A stretch of 55,300 nt of DNA, taken from the NCBI RefSeq assembly GCF_014323665.1, contig NZ_JABVEB010000026.1:1-55300 (forward strand), written 5' to 3'. Positions within the stretch are counted from its first letter, which is position 1, and the number at the start of each line of letters is the position of its first letter. The notes under the pieces are model-generated. The model was not told the origin of the DNA. It searched no databases and saw only the letters and a list, made by a program, of their open reading frames with translations. Shown in pieces: positions 41,501 through 49,517 of the stretch. The translations under genes were made by a program, and so were the position numbers. Origin of the DNA: Actinomadura sp. HBU206391. Its GTDB lineage: Bacteria > Actinomycetota > Actinomycetes > Streptosporangiales > Streptosporangiaceae.

Positions 41501-43066
41501 GTCGACCTGCCGCCGATCGAGTTCGGGATGACCGACCTGCCCGCCACCCAGTCGAGGGAGCCCCTGACGCTCGACCTCGCGCGCGGCGGTCATGTGTACG
41601 TGGCCGGTTCACCGCGATCCGGGCGGTCCACGGCGCTGCGCACGCTGGCGGGCTCGCTGGCCGCGTCGTGCTCCCCGTACGACGCGCACCTGTACGCGAT
41701 CGACTGCGGGGCCAACGCGCTGCTGCCGCTCGTGTCGCTGCCGCACTGCGGTGCGGTCGTCGGACGCGACCAGCTCGACCGGGTGGAGCGGCTGCTCGCC
41801 GCGCTCGCCGCCGAGGTCGCCCGCCGCCAGCAACTGCTGGCCGAGGCCGGATTCGCCTCCATCGCCGAGCAGCGCGCCGCGGTGACCTCGGCCGAGCGGC
41901 TGCCCTGGATGGTCCTGCTGCTCGACCGCTGGGAGGGCTTCGTCGGCGCGTTCGAGAACTACGACTACGGCCGGCTCATCGACACCGTGCTGCGGCTGCT
42001 GCGCGAGGGCGCCGCCGTCGGCCTGCGCGCGGTGTTCACCGGCGACCGCTCGGGCCTCGGCGGCCAGGTGTCCACCGTGTTCGACCGGCGGCTGGTGCTG
42101 CGCATGGCCGATCCCCAGGACTACGGCCACGCCGGGATCCAGGAGAAGCAGGTGCCGTCGGTGATGCCGCCGGGGCGGGCGCTCGAGCAGATCGGGCCGG
42201 GCGAGCCGCTCCGCGAATCGCAGATCGGACTGCTGTGCGACGATCCGTCGGGCACCGCGCAGGTCGCCGCGCTGCAGGCCATCACCCGCGCCTGTTCCAC
42301 GCGCTACGGGCGGCTGCCGCGCCGAATGCGGCCGCTGCATGTCGACGAGCTGCCCGTACGCGTCTCCTACCGGGAGGCTCTCGCGCTCGAACCGGACTTC
42401 CTCGCGCCCTCGCCGCTGTGGGCCCTGGTCGGCGTGGGCGGCGACGCGCTCGCGCCGGTGGGCGTCGACCTCCTGGCGGAGGGCCCGGGATTCGTCGTGG
42501 CCGGCCCGGCGCGATCGGGCCGCTCCACGGCACTGCTCACCATCGCGGGTTCACTGCTCGATCCGTCGGTCGGCGGAGGGCTGGTGCCCATCGTGCTCAT
42601 CACGCCGCGCCGATCCCCCCTGCGGGAACTGGCCCGTCGTCCCGGAGTGCTCGGCGTCCTGGACGCCATGGCGTCGGAGGAGGACCTGGAGTCGCTCCTG
42701 GAGCACGAGCACCGGTACGCGGTCGTGGTCGACGACGCCGAGCTGCTGGACGAGACCGAGCTCGACGACGCGCTCCGCAAGGTCCTGCGTTCGGCGCGGG
42801 ACGGCGAGCACGCGGTCATCCTCGGCGGCACCACCGAGGACCTCGCCCGAGGCTACCGGGGGTTCCTGTCCGACGCCCGCCGGTCCCGCTCCGGCGTGCT
42901 GCTGTCAGTGGACTCGCCCGACGACGGAGACGTCTTCGGGCTGCGCCTGCCCCGCAACGCCGCCGGCGGGGGCCCGACCGGCCGCGGCATCTTCGTCGCG
43001 GTCGGCGTCACCACCCAGATCCAGGTCGCCCTGCCCGAGTCACCCGACGAGCCGGCCGAAGCCTGA
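38579..43066 (+). CDS. eccC: EccC-type FtsK/SpoIIIE ATPase with ubiquitin-like and FHA-like N-terminus
   Basis: A 1495-residue type VII secretion motor. The N-terminus (1-85) reads like a YukD/ubiquitin-like fold, followed by an FHA-like segment (about 95-200, LGTGDDADLRLTDPEIPGHSL). Two helices lie near 240-280. FtsK domain 1 has a good Walker A, GTTGAGKSE (about 676-684), and Walker B LVLIIDEFAAM (about 782). Domain 2 has GSPRSGRST (about 1009) and domain 3 GPARSGRST (about 1308), with Arg in place of Lys. EccC proteins recognise WXG100 cargo; one is encoded at 44623-44895. GGAGGG precedes the ATG. No other core Ecc gene is in the window. Confidence 0.93.
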   Translation: MRISLTALTEQGPRDIVINGDSDMTVESVATSLVRTIGDGDTPDPPARAVKSPRAQALWMDGRMLDPRAEAGRTLRDGAVVTIEPRAAAATVLAEPSGLVEIRVVGGPAAGGVHRLGIGTTTLGTGDDADLRLTDPEIPGHSLRVTVQPDQVTVEASRQTTATLDQAPLTGPCDWPVGGMLVMGSTALTLAPSARPDTHLEPLPEGGLAFNRPPRIGPSRRPWRIEVPQRPERGERQRLRLFSALMFSAFGLVMAFALRQWWWALFALSWPIMQVGEWIGDRVHGRKSYRKALKEYHQRIEDFDLEVERLRRADETERRVLSPDPAEVLLTATGPRRRLWERRITDPDALCLRVGYADQPAHIELVDKEADREQPVARTVPVTLPLAELGVIGLTGPRTASRGLARWLVAQAAALHSPRDLAIVVLCADSGGADSGEAGPGGAEHWNWVRWLPHCAPREGEDCVAMVGTDPESVARRVTELAIRITDRRRRQNAAAGSLSSSADQAAPPYNILVVLDGARTLRRVPGMPQVLSSGPQYGVHAICVDDEERLLPEECTAVAAWDWDRPAALRLRGHGLDRLGPVLADQVSPAWCDRLARALAPVRDVSREDAEGALPATARLLELLGMPDPTADHVLASWARGGRRTRVPIGLGADGPFSVDLRTDGPHGLIAGTTGAGKSELLQTLIASLAVANRPDEMTFVLIDYKGGAAFKDCAELPHTVGMVTDLDGHLTQRALDSLGAELRRREALLLAAGAKDIEDYDDLRDRATGARPEPMPRLVLIIDEFAAMVAELPDFVTGLVDIGRRGRSLGVHLILATQRPAGVVTADIRANTNLRIALRVTDADESTDVLDSPEAVRISKSTPGRCYVRSGVSSLHAVQSARIGGRRPGAGAGTRPASVLPLPWLGLGRSLPAAGGAGGGDESTMVTDLAVLVRAVADAARGAGISRRPSPWLEQLPELVTLSPRTAAGGSVVDLPPIEFGMTDLPATQSREPLTLDLARGGHVYVAGSPRSGRSTALRTLAGSLAASCSPYDAHLYAIDCGANALLPLVSLPHCGAVVGRDQLDRVERLLAALAAEVARRQQLLAEAGFASIAEQRAAVTSAERLPWMVLLLDRWEGFVGAFENYDYGRLIDTVLRLLREGAAVGLRAVFTGDRSGLGGQVSTVFDRRLVLRMADPQDYGHAGIQEKQVPSVMPPGRALEQIGPGEPLRESQIGLLCDDPSGTAQVAALQAITRACSTRYGRLPRRMRPLHVDELPVRVSYREALALEPDFLAPSPLWALVGVGGDALAPVGVDLLAEGPGFVVAGPARSGRSTALLTIAGSLLDPSVGGGLVPIVLITPRRSPLRELARRPGVLGVLDAMASEEDLESLLEHEHRYAVVVDDAELLDETELDDALRKVLRSARDGEHAVILGGTTEDLARGYRGFLSDARRSRSGVLLSVDSPDDGDVFGLRLPRNAAGGGPTGRGIFVAVGVTTQIQVALPESPDEPAEA

Positions 43067-43102
43067 CCTGTGCACGACCGGGATCGCGGTCGTGCACAGG
43101 TC
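43065..43102. terminator. Bidirectional hairpin between eccC and the convergent operon
   Basis: A perfect 16-bp stem: GACCTGTGCACGACCG (43065-43080) pairs with 43087-43102, loop GGATCG. It starts at the eccC stop and ends at the stop of the opposing gene. It is the longest perfect hairpin I found in the window and is likely to stop transcription in both directions. Confidence 0.75.
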
Positions 43103-43424
43103 AGTCGGATTCGATCTCGAGGGCGGCGACGCGAGACCGGGCCTCCGCCATCGCCGCGTGATACTTCGTGTCCCATTCCGGGTCGTCGTCCGGGATCGTG
43201 CGGATCACCTGCCGGCCCAGTTCGAGGAGACCCGACCGGCCCTCCGTCACCCTGCGCACGACCACGGACGTGACGCCCTCGCCGACCTCGGTGTGGGTCT
43301 CCCAGCGGGCGCCCTGCTCCACCGCCGGGCGGCCGACGCCGGCACCGCCCGAGAACGCGCGCGCCATCAGGTAGGCGACGAGGCAGAGGAACAACAGCCC
43401 TGCGAGCATGACCAGAGGACGCAT
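43101..43424 (-). CDS. Small single-span membrane protein
   Basis: A 107-residue protein. Residues 1-22 form a membrane helix (PLVMLAGLLFLCLVAYLMARAF). The rest is hydrophilic with Trp-containing motifs (ARWETHTEVGEGVTSVVVRRVT and DDPEWDTKYHAAMAEARSRVAALE). I recognise no family. It is the last gene of the WXG100-SPFH operon, 33 bases after the SPFH stop, and its stop lies in the terminator stem. A part in the secretion module is suggested only by position. Confidence 0.7.
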   Translation of the reverse strand: MRPLVMLAGLLFLCLVAYLMARAFSGGAGVGRPAVEQGARWETHTEVGEGVTSVVVRRVTEGRSGLLELGRQVIRTIPDDDPEWDTKYHAAMAEARSRVAALEIESD

Positions 43425-43457
43425 TTGCCACCTTCCGATCCGGACCGCCGACGCACG

Positions 43458-44462
43458 TCAGCGGCCGGGGACGTTCACGCCGCCCGGGTTCCCGGGTGCG
43501 TAGACCGTGATGCCCTGTGGCAGCGCCTTCAGCTTCTCGATCTCGGCGCACGTGGGGCATTTGTTGTAACCGTCCTGGCGGGCCCGGTTCGCCTCGGCCT
43601 CCGCACGTGCCGAGGCTACCTTGGCCTGCGCCTCGCTGACCTGCGCGAACGCCGCCTGGGCCCGATCGACCGACTCCTGCACCTTGTCGGGGAGGGTCAC
43701 CCGGACCAGGTTGAAGTGGATGTTGGTGACGAACTTCCCGCCGAGCGTCGACTCCAGGTCGACGGCCAGGCTGGTGTTGATCGCGTTCTGCACCTTCGCG
43801 ATGTTGGCGTTGTTGCTCTGCGCCTGCAGACCCGACTTCTGCGTCGTCTGCCGGGGCGCGGAGGTGTTCTGCACGAGCGCGCACGACGACACCAACTCGG
43901 CGCAGCGGAAGCTGTTGATCTGCGTGCGGAGCGCGTTGTCGATGACCGGGCGGACGATCTGGTTGAGGAACGCCAGCCAGCCATCGTCGCCGTCCCAGGT
44001 GTAGTTCGACTCCCCGCCCGGGCCGCGGAACTTGCGGGTGCCGAACTTGTCGTCGAACGACCTCAAAACCGCGTGGTCGAGGTTGAGGGTGAAGTACAGC
44101 GTCCCCTCGATGCCCATGTTGACGCCGTCGCTGCTCGGCACCGTCACGACGTCGACGCCGGCCGTGTCGCCGCGCTTGTCCTCGGACGTGATGGTGTAGA
44201 AGCGCTGCTGGGCGGGGTACTTGTGGACCTTCGAGTAGAAGCCGATCCACGTGCGGCCGGAGCCCGGATCGATGATCTGCCGGATTCGGTTGTTGTCGAA
44301 GAAGCCCCCGTTGCGGACCACCGCGACCTCACCGCCACCGGTCCGTTCGTAACCCCCGGCGAGCGCGAGCAGCCCCGGCAGGCCGACGACGAGCAGGACG
44401 ACGAGCGCGATGACGGTGCCCCTGCGCGAGACGTTCGGAGCGGGTGTGGATGGTTTGGGCAT
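43458..44462 (-). CDS. SPFH/band-7 domain membrane protein
   Basis: A 334-residue stomatin/prohibitin-like protein. Helix 16-36 is followed by a band-7 core (VVRNGGFFDNNRIRQIIDPGSG, YTITSEDKRGDTAGVDVVTVPSSDGVNMGIEGTLYFTLN, RPVIDNALRTQINSFRCAEL), a coiled-coil stretch typical of SPFH assemblies (VQESVDRAQAAFAQVSEAQAKVASARAEAEANRARQ) and a CPTC motif near the end. ATG 44462 has AAAGGGG upstream. SPFH proteins form membrane rings or caps; here one is in an operon with a WXG100 protein, which is unusual. A role in assembling the translocon is inference. Confidence 0.85.
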   Translation of the reverse strand: MPKPSTPAPNVSRRGTVIALVVLLVVGLPGLLALAGGYERTGGGEVAVVRNGGFFDNNRIRQIIDPGSGRTWIGFYSKVHKYPAQQRFYTITSEDKRGDTAGVDVVTVPSSDGVNMGIEGTLYFTLNLDHAVLRSFDDKFGTRKFRGPGGESNYTWDGDDGWLAFLNQIVRPVIDNALRTQINSFRCAELVSSCALVQNTSAPRQTTQKSGLQAQSNNANIAKVQNAINTSLAVDLESTLGGKFVTNIHFNLVRVTLPDKVQESVDRAQAAFAQVSEAQAKVASARAEAEANRARQDGYNKCPTCAEIEKLKALPQGITVYAPGNPGGVNVPGR

Positions 44463-44562
44463 CGGCATCCCCTTTGAGCCATGCGAGCGGTCTCGGCGAC
44501 GGGAATGAGACGTTCGCGGCCCTTGCCTGGATCCCGTGCGCGGCTGGAGACCGGAAAATGGC

Positions 44563-44598
44563 GCGAGGCCTCGACCGGGGGGTCGATCGAGGCCTCGC
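44563..44598 (-). terminator. Terminator or attenuator between WXG100 and SPFH genes
   Basis: GCGAGGCCTCGA (44563-44574) pairs with 44587-44598 in a perfect 12-bp stem with a 12-base loop. On the minus strand it lies 25 bases after the WXG100 stop and is followed by GCCATTTTCC, giving a short U-run. Partial termination would make more WXG100 protein than SPFH protein. Confidence 0.65.
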
Positions 44599-44622
44599 AA
44601 GCCGGATACGCGGGGGCCAGGG

Positions 44623-44895
44623 TCAGCGCGTGGCCGATTCGATGTTCTGCCGCGACTTCTTGATGTCCTGGCTGCCCTGCTCCAGGGCGATCGCCATCTT
44701 GTCGAAGGCGGTCTTGGCCTCCTGCCAGGCACTCCGGAACCGGTCGGCTCCGGGTCCCCACCACACCTCGGTGCTGCCCACCGTGCGTCCGTTCAGGTCC
44801 TTGATGAGCCCGTCGAGGTTCTTGGAATGCTTGCTGAACATCCGGGACAGCTCTTCCAGTGCCGCGATATTGGCACCACGCCGGTCTCCGCTCAT
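44623..44895 (-). CDS. WXG100-family (ESAT-6-like) protein
   Basis: A 90-residue, all-helical protein with a central turn VWWGPGADRF: Trp46 or Trp45 with Gly47 fits the W-x-G motif, placed in the middle as usual. Two amphipathic helices flank it (IAALEELSRMFSKHSKNLDGLIKDL and FRSAWQEAKTAFDKMAIALEQGSQ). It lacks a clear C-terminal YxxxD/E secretion signal, so it may need a partner. GAAAGGAT precedes the ATG. It is the probable substrate or structural partner of the EccC at 38579. Confidence 0.88.
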   Translation of the reverse strand: MSGDRRGANIAALEELSRMFSKHSKNLDGLIKDLNGRTVGSTEVWWGPGADRFRSAWQEAKTAFDKMAIALEQGSQDIKKSRQNIESATR

Positions 44896-45381
44896 GACTT
44901 GATCCTTTCATTGAGAACAGGGGTCATGCCGCTGCCCGTTCCGGGTCGCCCAGCGTCTCCGGTGCGGGGCGGCAGGGTCGGAGGGCGACGTCATCGCATC
45001 GGCGCCCAGCTTAGAGATCGCCGTTTCACGATTCCAGACGTACATTGCGGATTGGATGTCACTTCGCCCCCATTCGCACTACAGAGACCTGACCGCATGC
45101 GGCCATCCGACCCACAATGGGAATGCGCCCGGCGCCCGGAGAAGCCGCCGTGTCAGAAGATGTGGCGGCTACCGGGTCATTTCGGGAAATGGATCCTTTC
45201 TGATTGTCAGCATCCGCGTCAAGACCGTCCGGTCCTCATGCCGCCGGGCCGCGGCCGGTACCCCCGGAACCGGACGGCGTCGCCCACGGGTCCTGCGGCG
45301 ATGCGCCGACGACGAGGGCCTTACGAAGTCGGGTGGCGCCGTTGCCTAGACTTCGTGCGGAAGTTCTAGGAGGAGTCGCCC
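44896..45381. other. Intergenic region with promoters for WXG100 and accA3
   Basis: No convincing gene is present in this 486-base gap. It holds a 10-bp palindrome CCGCATGCGG (45093-45102) and an interrupted stem-loop at 45135-45176 (CCCGG and AGCCGCC pairing with GGCGGCT and CCGGG). The accA3 promoter lies at its right end and that of the WXG100 operon at its left. Confidence 0.55.
45347..45352 (+). promoter_or_regulatory. Putative -10 (TAGACT) for accA3
   Basis: TAGACT is about 30 bases before GTG 45382. The short leader contains AGGAGGAG, a strong ribosome binding site. Confidence 0.45.
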
Positions 45382-47130
45382 GTGCGCAAGGTTCTGATCG
45401 CCAACCGTGGGGAGATCGCGGTCCGCGTCGCCCGCGCCTGCAAGGACGCCGGCCTCGTCAGCGTCGCGGTGTACGCAGAGCCCGACCTGGACGCGTTGCA
45501 CGTCCGCGTGGCCGACGAGGCGTACGCGCTGGGAGGCCAGACGGCGGCCGAGACCTACCTCGACATCGCCAAGCTGATCAAGGTGGCGCACGAGGCGGGC
45601 GCCGACGCCGTCCATCCCGGTTACGGCTTCCTCGCCGAGAACGCCGATTTCGCGACCGCGGTCACCGAGGCCGGGCTGACCTGGATCGGCCCACCACCCG
45701 CCGCCATCACCACGCTCGGCGACAAGGTGCAGGCGCGGCACATCGCGCAGAAGGTCGGCGCCCCGCTGGTCCCGGGCACGGCCGATCCGGTGAGCGACGC
45801 CGACGAGGTCGTCGCCTTCGCCCGGCAGCACGGCCTGCCGATCGCGATCAAGGCGGCGTACGGCGGTGGAGGGCGCGGTCTGAAGGTCGCTCGGACGCTG
45901 GAGGAGATCCCGGAACTCTACGAGTCGGCGGTCCGCGAGGCCGTCGGCGCCTTCGGCCGCGGCGAGTGCTTCGTCGAGCGCTACCTCGACCGGCCGCGAC
46001 ATGTCGAGACCCAGTGCCTGGCCGACAAGCACGGCAACGTGGCGGTGATCTCGACCAGGGACTGCTCCCTGCAGAGACGGCATCAGAAGCTCGTCGAGGA
46101 GGCACCGGCCCCGTTTCTCACCGAGGAGCAGGTCGAGCTGCTCTACCGCAGCTCCAAGGCGATCCTCAAGGAGGCCGGCTACGTCGGCGCGGGGACCTGC
46201 GAGTTCCTCGTCGGCCAGGACGGCACCATCTCGTTCCTCGAGGTCAACACCCGGCTCCAGGTGGAGCACCCGGTCACCGAGGAGGTCTCCGGGCTCGACC
46301 TGGTCAGGGAGATGTTCCGGATCGCCGCCGGCGAGGAGCTCGGATACGACGACCCGGCGCTGCGCGGCCACTCGATCGAGTTCCGCGTCAACGCCGAGGA
46401 CGCCGGCCGCGGGTTCCTGCCCGCGCCCGGCACCGTCACCGCGTGGGAGCCGCCCTCCGGCCCGGGGGTACGGCTCGACACCGGCTACACGGCGGGCATG
46501 ACGGTGCCGCAGGCGTTCGACTCGCTGGTGGCCAAGCTCATCGTCACGGGCGCCACGCGCCGGCAGGCCATCGAGCGCTCACGACGCGCTCTGGCGGAGT
46601 TCACGATCGACGGCATGCCGACCGTGCTGCCCTTCCACCGGGCCGTGCTCGACGACCCGGCCTTCATCAGCGAGCCGTTCAGTGTCCACACCCGGTGGAT
46701 AGAGACCGAGTTCGACAACACCATCCCCCCGTACGAGCACGCGTCGGACGACGTCGAGGCCGCCGAACGCGAACGGATCACGGTCGAGGTCGGCGGCAGG
46801 CGCATCGAGGTGGTGCTGCCCGCAGGGCTCGGCGCGGCGGCGGGTACGGCCGGTCAGGGTCCGGCGCCCCGGCGCGGCAAGGGGCGGCACGGCGGCGGGG
46901 GCGCGGCCGGCGGCGGCGACGCCCTGGTCAGCCCGATGCAGGGCACGATCGTCAAGATCGTCGCCGCCGAGGGCACGACCGTGGCCGCCGGGGACACCAT
47001 CGTGGTACTCGAGGCGATGAAGATGGAGCAGCCGCTCGCCGCGCACAAGGCCGGCACGGTGACCGGCCTGTCCGCCGAGGTGGGACAGACCGTCACCAGC
47101 GGCGCCGCGATCTGCGAGATCAAGGATTAG
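45382..47130 (+). CDS. accA3: Acyl-CoA carboxylase alpha subunit (biotin carboxylase + BCCP)
   Basis: A 582-residue subunit that carboxylates biotin and carries it to the beta subunit. Biotin carboxylase part: [30 protein letters not shown], the ATP-grasp glycine loop [13 protein letters not shown], the metal and bicarbonate residues [21 protein letters not shown] Gly/Ala linker (about 490-510) leads to the BCCP domain with the biotinyl-lysine motif EAMKMEQ (Lys547). GTG 45382 has AGGAGG. It is the partner of AccD5/AccE5 (21920-23758), from which it is separated by 22 kb here, and a substrate of BirA (15688). Confidence 0.95.
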   Translation: MRKVLIANRGEIAVRVARACKDAGLVSVAVYAEPDLDALHVRVADEAYALGGQTAAETYLDIAKLIKVAHEAGADAVHPGYGFLAENADFATAVTEAGLTWIGPPPAAITTLGDKVQARHIAQKVGAPLVPGTADPVSDADEVVAFARQHGLPIAIKAAYGGGGRGLKVARTLEEIPELYESAVREAVGAFGRGECFVERYLDRPRHVETQCLADKHGNVAVISTRDCSLQRRHQKLVEEAPAPFLTEEQVELLYRSSKAILKEAGYVGAGTCEFLVGQDGTISFLEVNTRLQVEHPVTEEVSGLDLVREMFRIAAGEELGYDDPALRGHSIEFRVNAEDAGRGFLPAPGTVTAWEPPSGPGVRLDTGYTAGMTVPQAFDSLVAKLIVTGATRRQAIERSRRALAEFTIDGMPTVLPFHRAVLDDPAFISEPFSVHTRWIETEFDNTIPPYEHASDDVEAAERERITVEVGGRRIEVVLPAGLGAAAGTAGQGPAPRRGKGRHGGGGAAGGGDALVSPMQGTIVKIVAAEGTTVAAGDTIVVLEAMKMEQPLAAHKAGTVTGLSAEVGQTVTSGAAICEIKD

Positions 47131-47136
47131 ACCCGC

Positions 47137-47189
47137 CGCGGGACCGTCCGGGAGCGCCTGGGCCGAGACCGGGTACGGGCGGTCCCGCG
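47137..47189 (+). terminator. Long-loop hairpin after accA3
   Basis: CGCGGGACCG (47137-47146) and CGGTCCCGCG (47180-47189) form a 10-bp perfect stem with a 33-base loop. It starts just after the accA3 stop. Confidence 0.45.
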
Positions 47190-47283
47190 ACGACCTCGTC
47201 CAGCGAGTCCGTCGCGGGGACCTACGGCGCGGATGACCGGGCGGAATCTCTCGCTTTCGGGCGAGCCGGGCCGCCGTGACCAC

Positions 47284-47289
47284 TAAAGT
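47284..47289 (+). promoter_or_regulatory. Putative -10 (TAAAGT) for the secreted protein gene
   Basis: TAAAGT is nine bases before ATG 47299, with no ribosome binding site between them. Confidence 0.4.
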
Positions 47290-47298
47290 GAGCCACCT

Positions 47299-47988
47299 AT
47301 GAAACGCCGAACCCTCCCGGCCCTCCTGGTCTCAGTCGTCACAGGCGCGCTCGCGCTCAACGTCGCCTTGGCCCCGGCCTCACATGCCGATCCCATCGAG
47401 CCTGACCTGGTCGCCGAGTCGATCAACGACGGCGGCGTCTACGTCGCCTCCGGCGCCAAGCTCTTCGCCGACGACGCCGCCAAGGACCGGCTGCGGGCCC
47501 AGCTCGAGACGGCGAAGCGTCCCGTCTACGTCGCGGTACTGCCCGCGGGCTCGTCGCTGACGCCTTCGCAGCTCTACCGGATCGTCAAACGCGAGGGCAC
47601 CTTCGCCGTCCTGTCCGGCAACAACCTGACGGCGTCCTCCAGCGTGATGCCCGCGGCGCAGCTCCGTTCCGCCCTCAGCGGGGCGCGGCGGGCCAACGGC
47701 GCCAACCCGGCCGGCGCGCTGATCTCGTTCGTCCGGCTGACCAACGGCACGCCCAAACCGCCCGGATCCAAGGTGACCCCCGAGCCTCTGATCACGGAGA
47801 CGCCGACCGAGGTCACCGAGGAGGAGCCCGCCCCGACCGACGAGGCGACGCAGGCCGCTCCGGCGAAAAAGGACGACGGCTCCAAGCTGCCGATCATCGG
47901 AGGCGTCGCGGCCCTCGTGATCGTCGCTGCGGGCGGCGGCTTCCTGTTGTGGCGCAGGCGCAGCCGCTCGGACGGGGCCGTGGGCTGA
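47299..47988 (+). CDS. Secreted, membrane-anchored TPM-like protein (short form)
   Basis: A 229-residue exported protein. The signal peptide spans residues 1-30 (NVALAPASHADP). The extracellular domain has YVASGAKLFADDAAKDRLRAQL and RPVYVAVLPAGSSLTPSQLYRIV, resembling the N-terminal TPM-type region of the next gene. An acidic/Thr/Pro-rich spacer (TETPTEVTEEEPAPTDE) is followed by a C-terminal membrane helix and a basic tail RRRSRSDG. No enzyme function is visible. Its likely paralogue follows 113 bases later, so the two may form a membrane pair. Confidence 0.75.
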   Translation: MKRRTLPALLVSVVTGALALNVALAPASHADPIEPDLVAESINDGGVYVASGAKLFADDAAKDRLRAQLETAKRPVYVAVLPAGSSLTPSQLYRIVKREGTFAVLSGNNLTASSSVMPAAQLRSALSGARRANGANPAGALISFVRLTNGTPKPPGSKVTPEPLITETPTEVTEEEPAPTDEATQAAPAKKDDGSKLPIIGGVAALVIVAAGGGFLLWRRRSRSDGAVG

Positions 47989-48101
47989 GCGATCTCGCTC
48001 CTACCAGGGGATTCACGAGCTAAGCCCATTTTCTTTCCTTACCTTTACGGAACTACCCGCGCCATCGGTTCGTCTTCTGATAAAGGAGGCAGACTGAAGG
48101 C

Positions 48102-49454
48102 ATGAGGTACGCACGATCAACTCCCGGCGGTCACCAGGGAGGCCGGCTGCACGCGGTCACCCGCCGTCTCGCGCTTCCGGCGCTACTGGCGTTCATCGGC
48201 ATCCTGCTGTTCGGCTGGGCCGCACCGGCCCGCGCCGACACGGTCTCCGAGATCGCCAACGGTCTGCGGAACTCGAAGCTGTACGTCTCCTCGGAGGCCG
48301 GCGGGGTCCTCTCCGACCCGGCACGGGCACAGGTGCGCAAGGCGCTGGACGCCGCGGACCACACCGACATCCGTGTCGTCGTCACCAAGGCCGGGCTCGG
48401 CCAGGAGCAGCTGGGCCAGATGCTCAACAGCGTCCGCCAGCGGGTCGGCAAGGGCGACACCTATGTCGCCGTCACCGCCGACGACCAGATGGTGGGCATC
48501 TCCAAGGACCTCTCCGCCACTGAGATCAACCAGCTCATCACCCAGGCCTCCGGCGGCGACATCACGACCCGGCTGGTGAAGTTCGCCCAGCTCGCCGACG
48601 CCAAGGCGGCGGACAAGGCCGCATCGAGCCGGAACTCGATGTTCGTGGGCCTCGGGGTCCTCGTACTCGCGGTGGTCGGGGTCGTCGGGCTCGTCGCCGT
48701 GGTCCAGCGGCGGCGCAAGGTCCGGGACGCTCAGCAGATGGCTGAGCTCAAGCAGGGCGTCGACGAGGACGTCACCTCACTCGGCGAGGACATCGCGGCG
48801 CTCGACCTCAAGGTCACCGACCCGGCCCTGGCCACCGAGACACGGGAGGACTACACCCGCGCGCTCGACTCCTACGACAAGGCCAAGGCCGCGGTCGAGA
48901 CGGCCCAGCGGCCCGACGACATGCGCAACGTCACCACGGCGCTGGAGGACGGCCGCTACTACATGGTCGCGGTACGGGCCAGGCTCGCGGGCGAGGCCGT
49001 CCCCGAACGGCGCGCGCCGTGCTTCTTCAACCCGCAGCACGGCCCGTCCGTAGAGGACGTCCCATGGGCGCCGGCGGGCTCGGCGCCGCGGTCGGTGCCG
49101 GCCTGTGCCGCCGACGCCCAGGCCGTACTGAACGGGATGGCGCCGGACTCGCGCATGGTACCGGTCGGGGGCGGGCGCAGGCCCTACTGGGAGGCGGGTC
49201 CCGCCTATGCCCCCTACGCCGGCGGCTACTACGCCGGCTACGGCGGCATGGACATCCTCGGTCCCATCCTCATCGGCACCGCGCTCGGCTCGATGCTGGG
49301 CGGCGGGTTCGGCGGGTTCGGCGGAATGGGCGGCGGCCTCGGCGGCGGTGGCGATGTCTTCGGCGGCGACGGAGGCGACATCGGCGGCGGCTGGGACTTC
49401 GGCAGCGGCGACTTCGGCGGAGGCGGGGGCTTCGGCGGAGGCGGCGACTTCTGA
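48102..49454 (+). CDS. Secreted, membrane-anchored TPM-like protein with Gly-rich tail
   Basis: A 450-residue protein. The signal peptide (about 1-45) ends APARADTVSE. The extracellular domain (46-165) has KLYVSSEAGGVLSDPARAQVRKAL and DIRVVVTKAGLGQEQLGQML, aligning by eye with the preceding gene. A membrane helix (about 183-205) leads to a cytosolic helical part, then a Tyr/Gly-rich C-terminal tail (GGFGGFGGMGGGLGGGGD and similar). Such tails can mediate self-association. The upstream AAGGAGG is 13 bases from the ATG, with GAAGG closer. The Gly-rich tail continues to the stop in one frame. Confidence 0.78.
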   Translation: MRYARSTPGGHQGGRLHAVTRRLALPALLAFIGILLFGWAAPARADTVSEIANGLRNSKLYVSSEAGGVLSDPARAQVRKALDAADHTDIRVVVTKAGLGQEQLGQMLNSVRQRVGKGDTYVAVTADDQMVGISKDLSATEINQLITQASGGDITTRLVKFAQLADAKAADKAASSRNSMFVGLGVLVLAVVGVVGLVAVVQRRRKVRDAQQMAELKQGVDEDVTSLGEDIAALDLKVTDPALATETREDYTRALDSYDKAKAAVETAQRPDDMRNVTTALEDGRYYMVAVRARLAGEAVPERRAPCFFNPQHGPSVEDVPWAPAGSAPRSVPACAADAQAVLNGMAPDSRMVPVGGGRRPYWEAGPAYAPYAGGYYAGYGGMDILGPILIGTALGSMLGGGFGGFGGMGGGLGGGGDVFGGDGGDIGGGWDFGSGDFGGGGGFGGGGDF

Positions 49455-49517
49455 GGGCCGCTCCCCCGAGGCCGGGCGGCACCCGAACCTGAGGACTCCC
49501 CTGTCAAACGGTGCGTT

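Noticed and set aside
47860..47960. Sortase signal (LPIIGG) in the secreted protein
   Set aside because: It falls at the start of the membrane helix but lacks the Thr-Gly of LPXTG, and no sortase gene is nearby.
49290..49454. Frameshift in the Gly-rich tail of the second TPM-like protein
   Set aside because: GGF/GGG repeats are in frame to a clean stop and such tails are known in this kind of protein.
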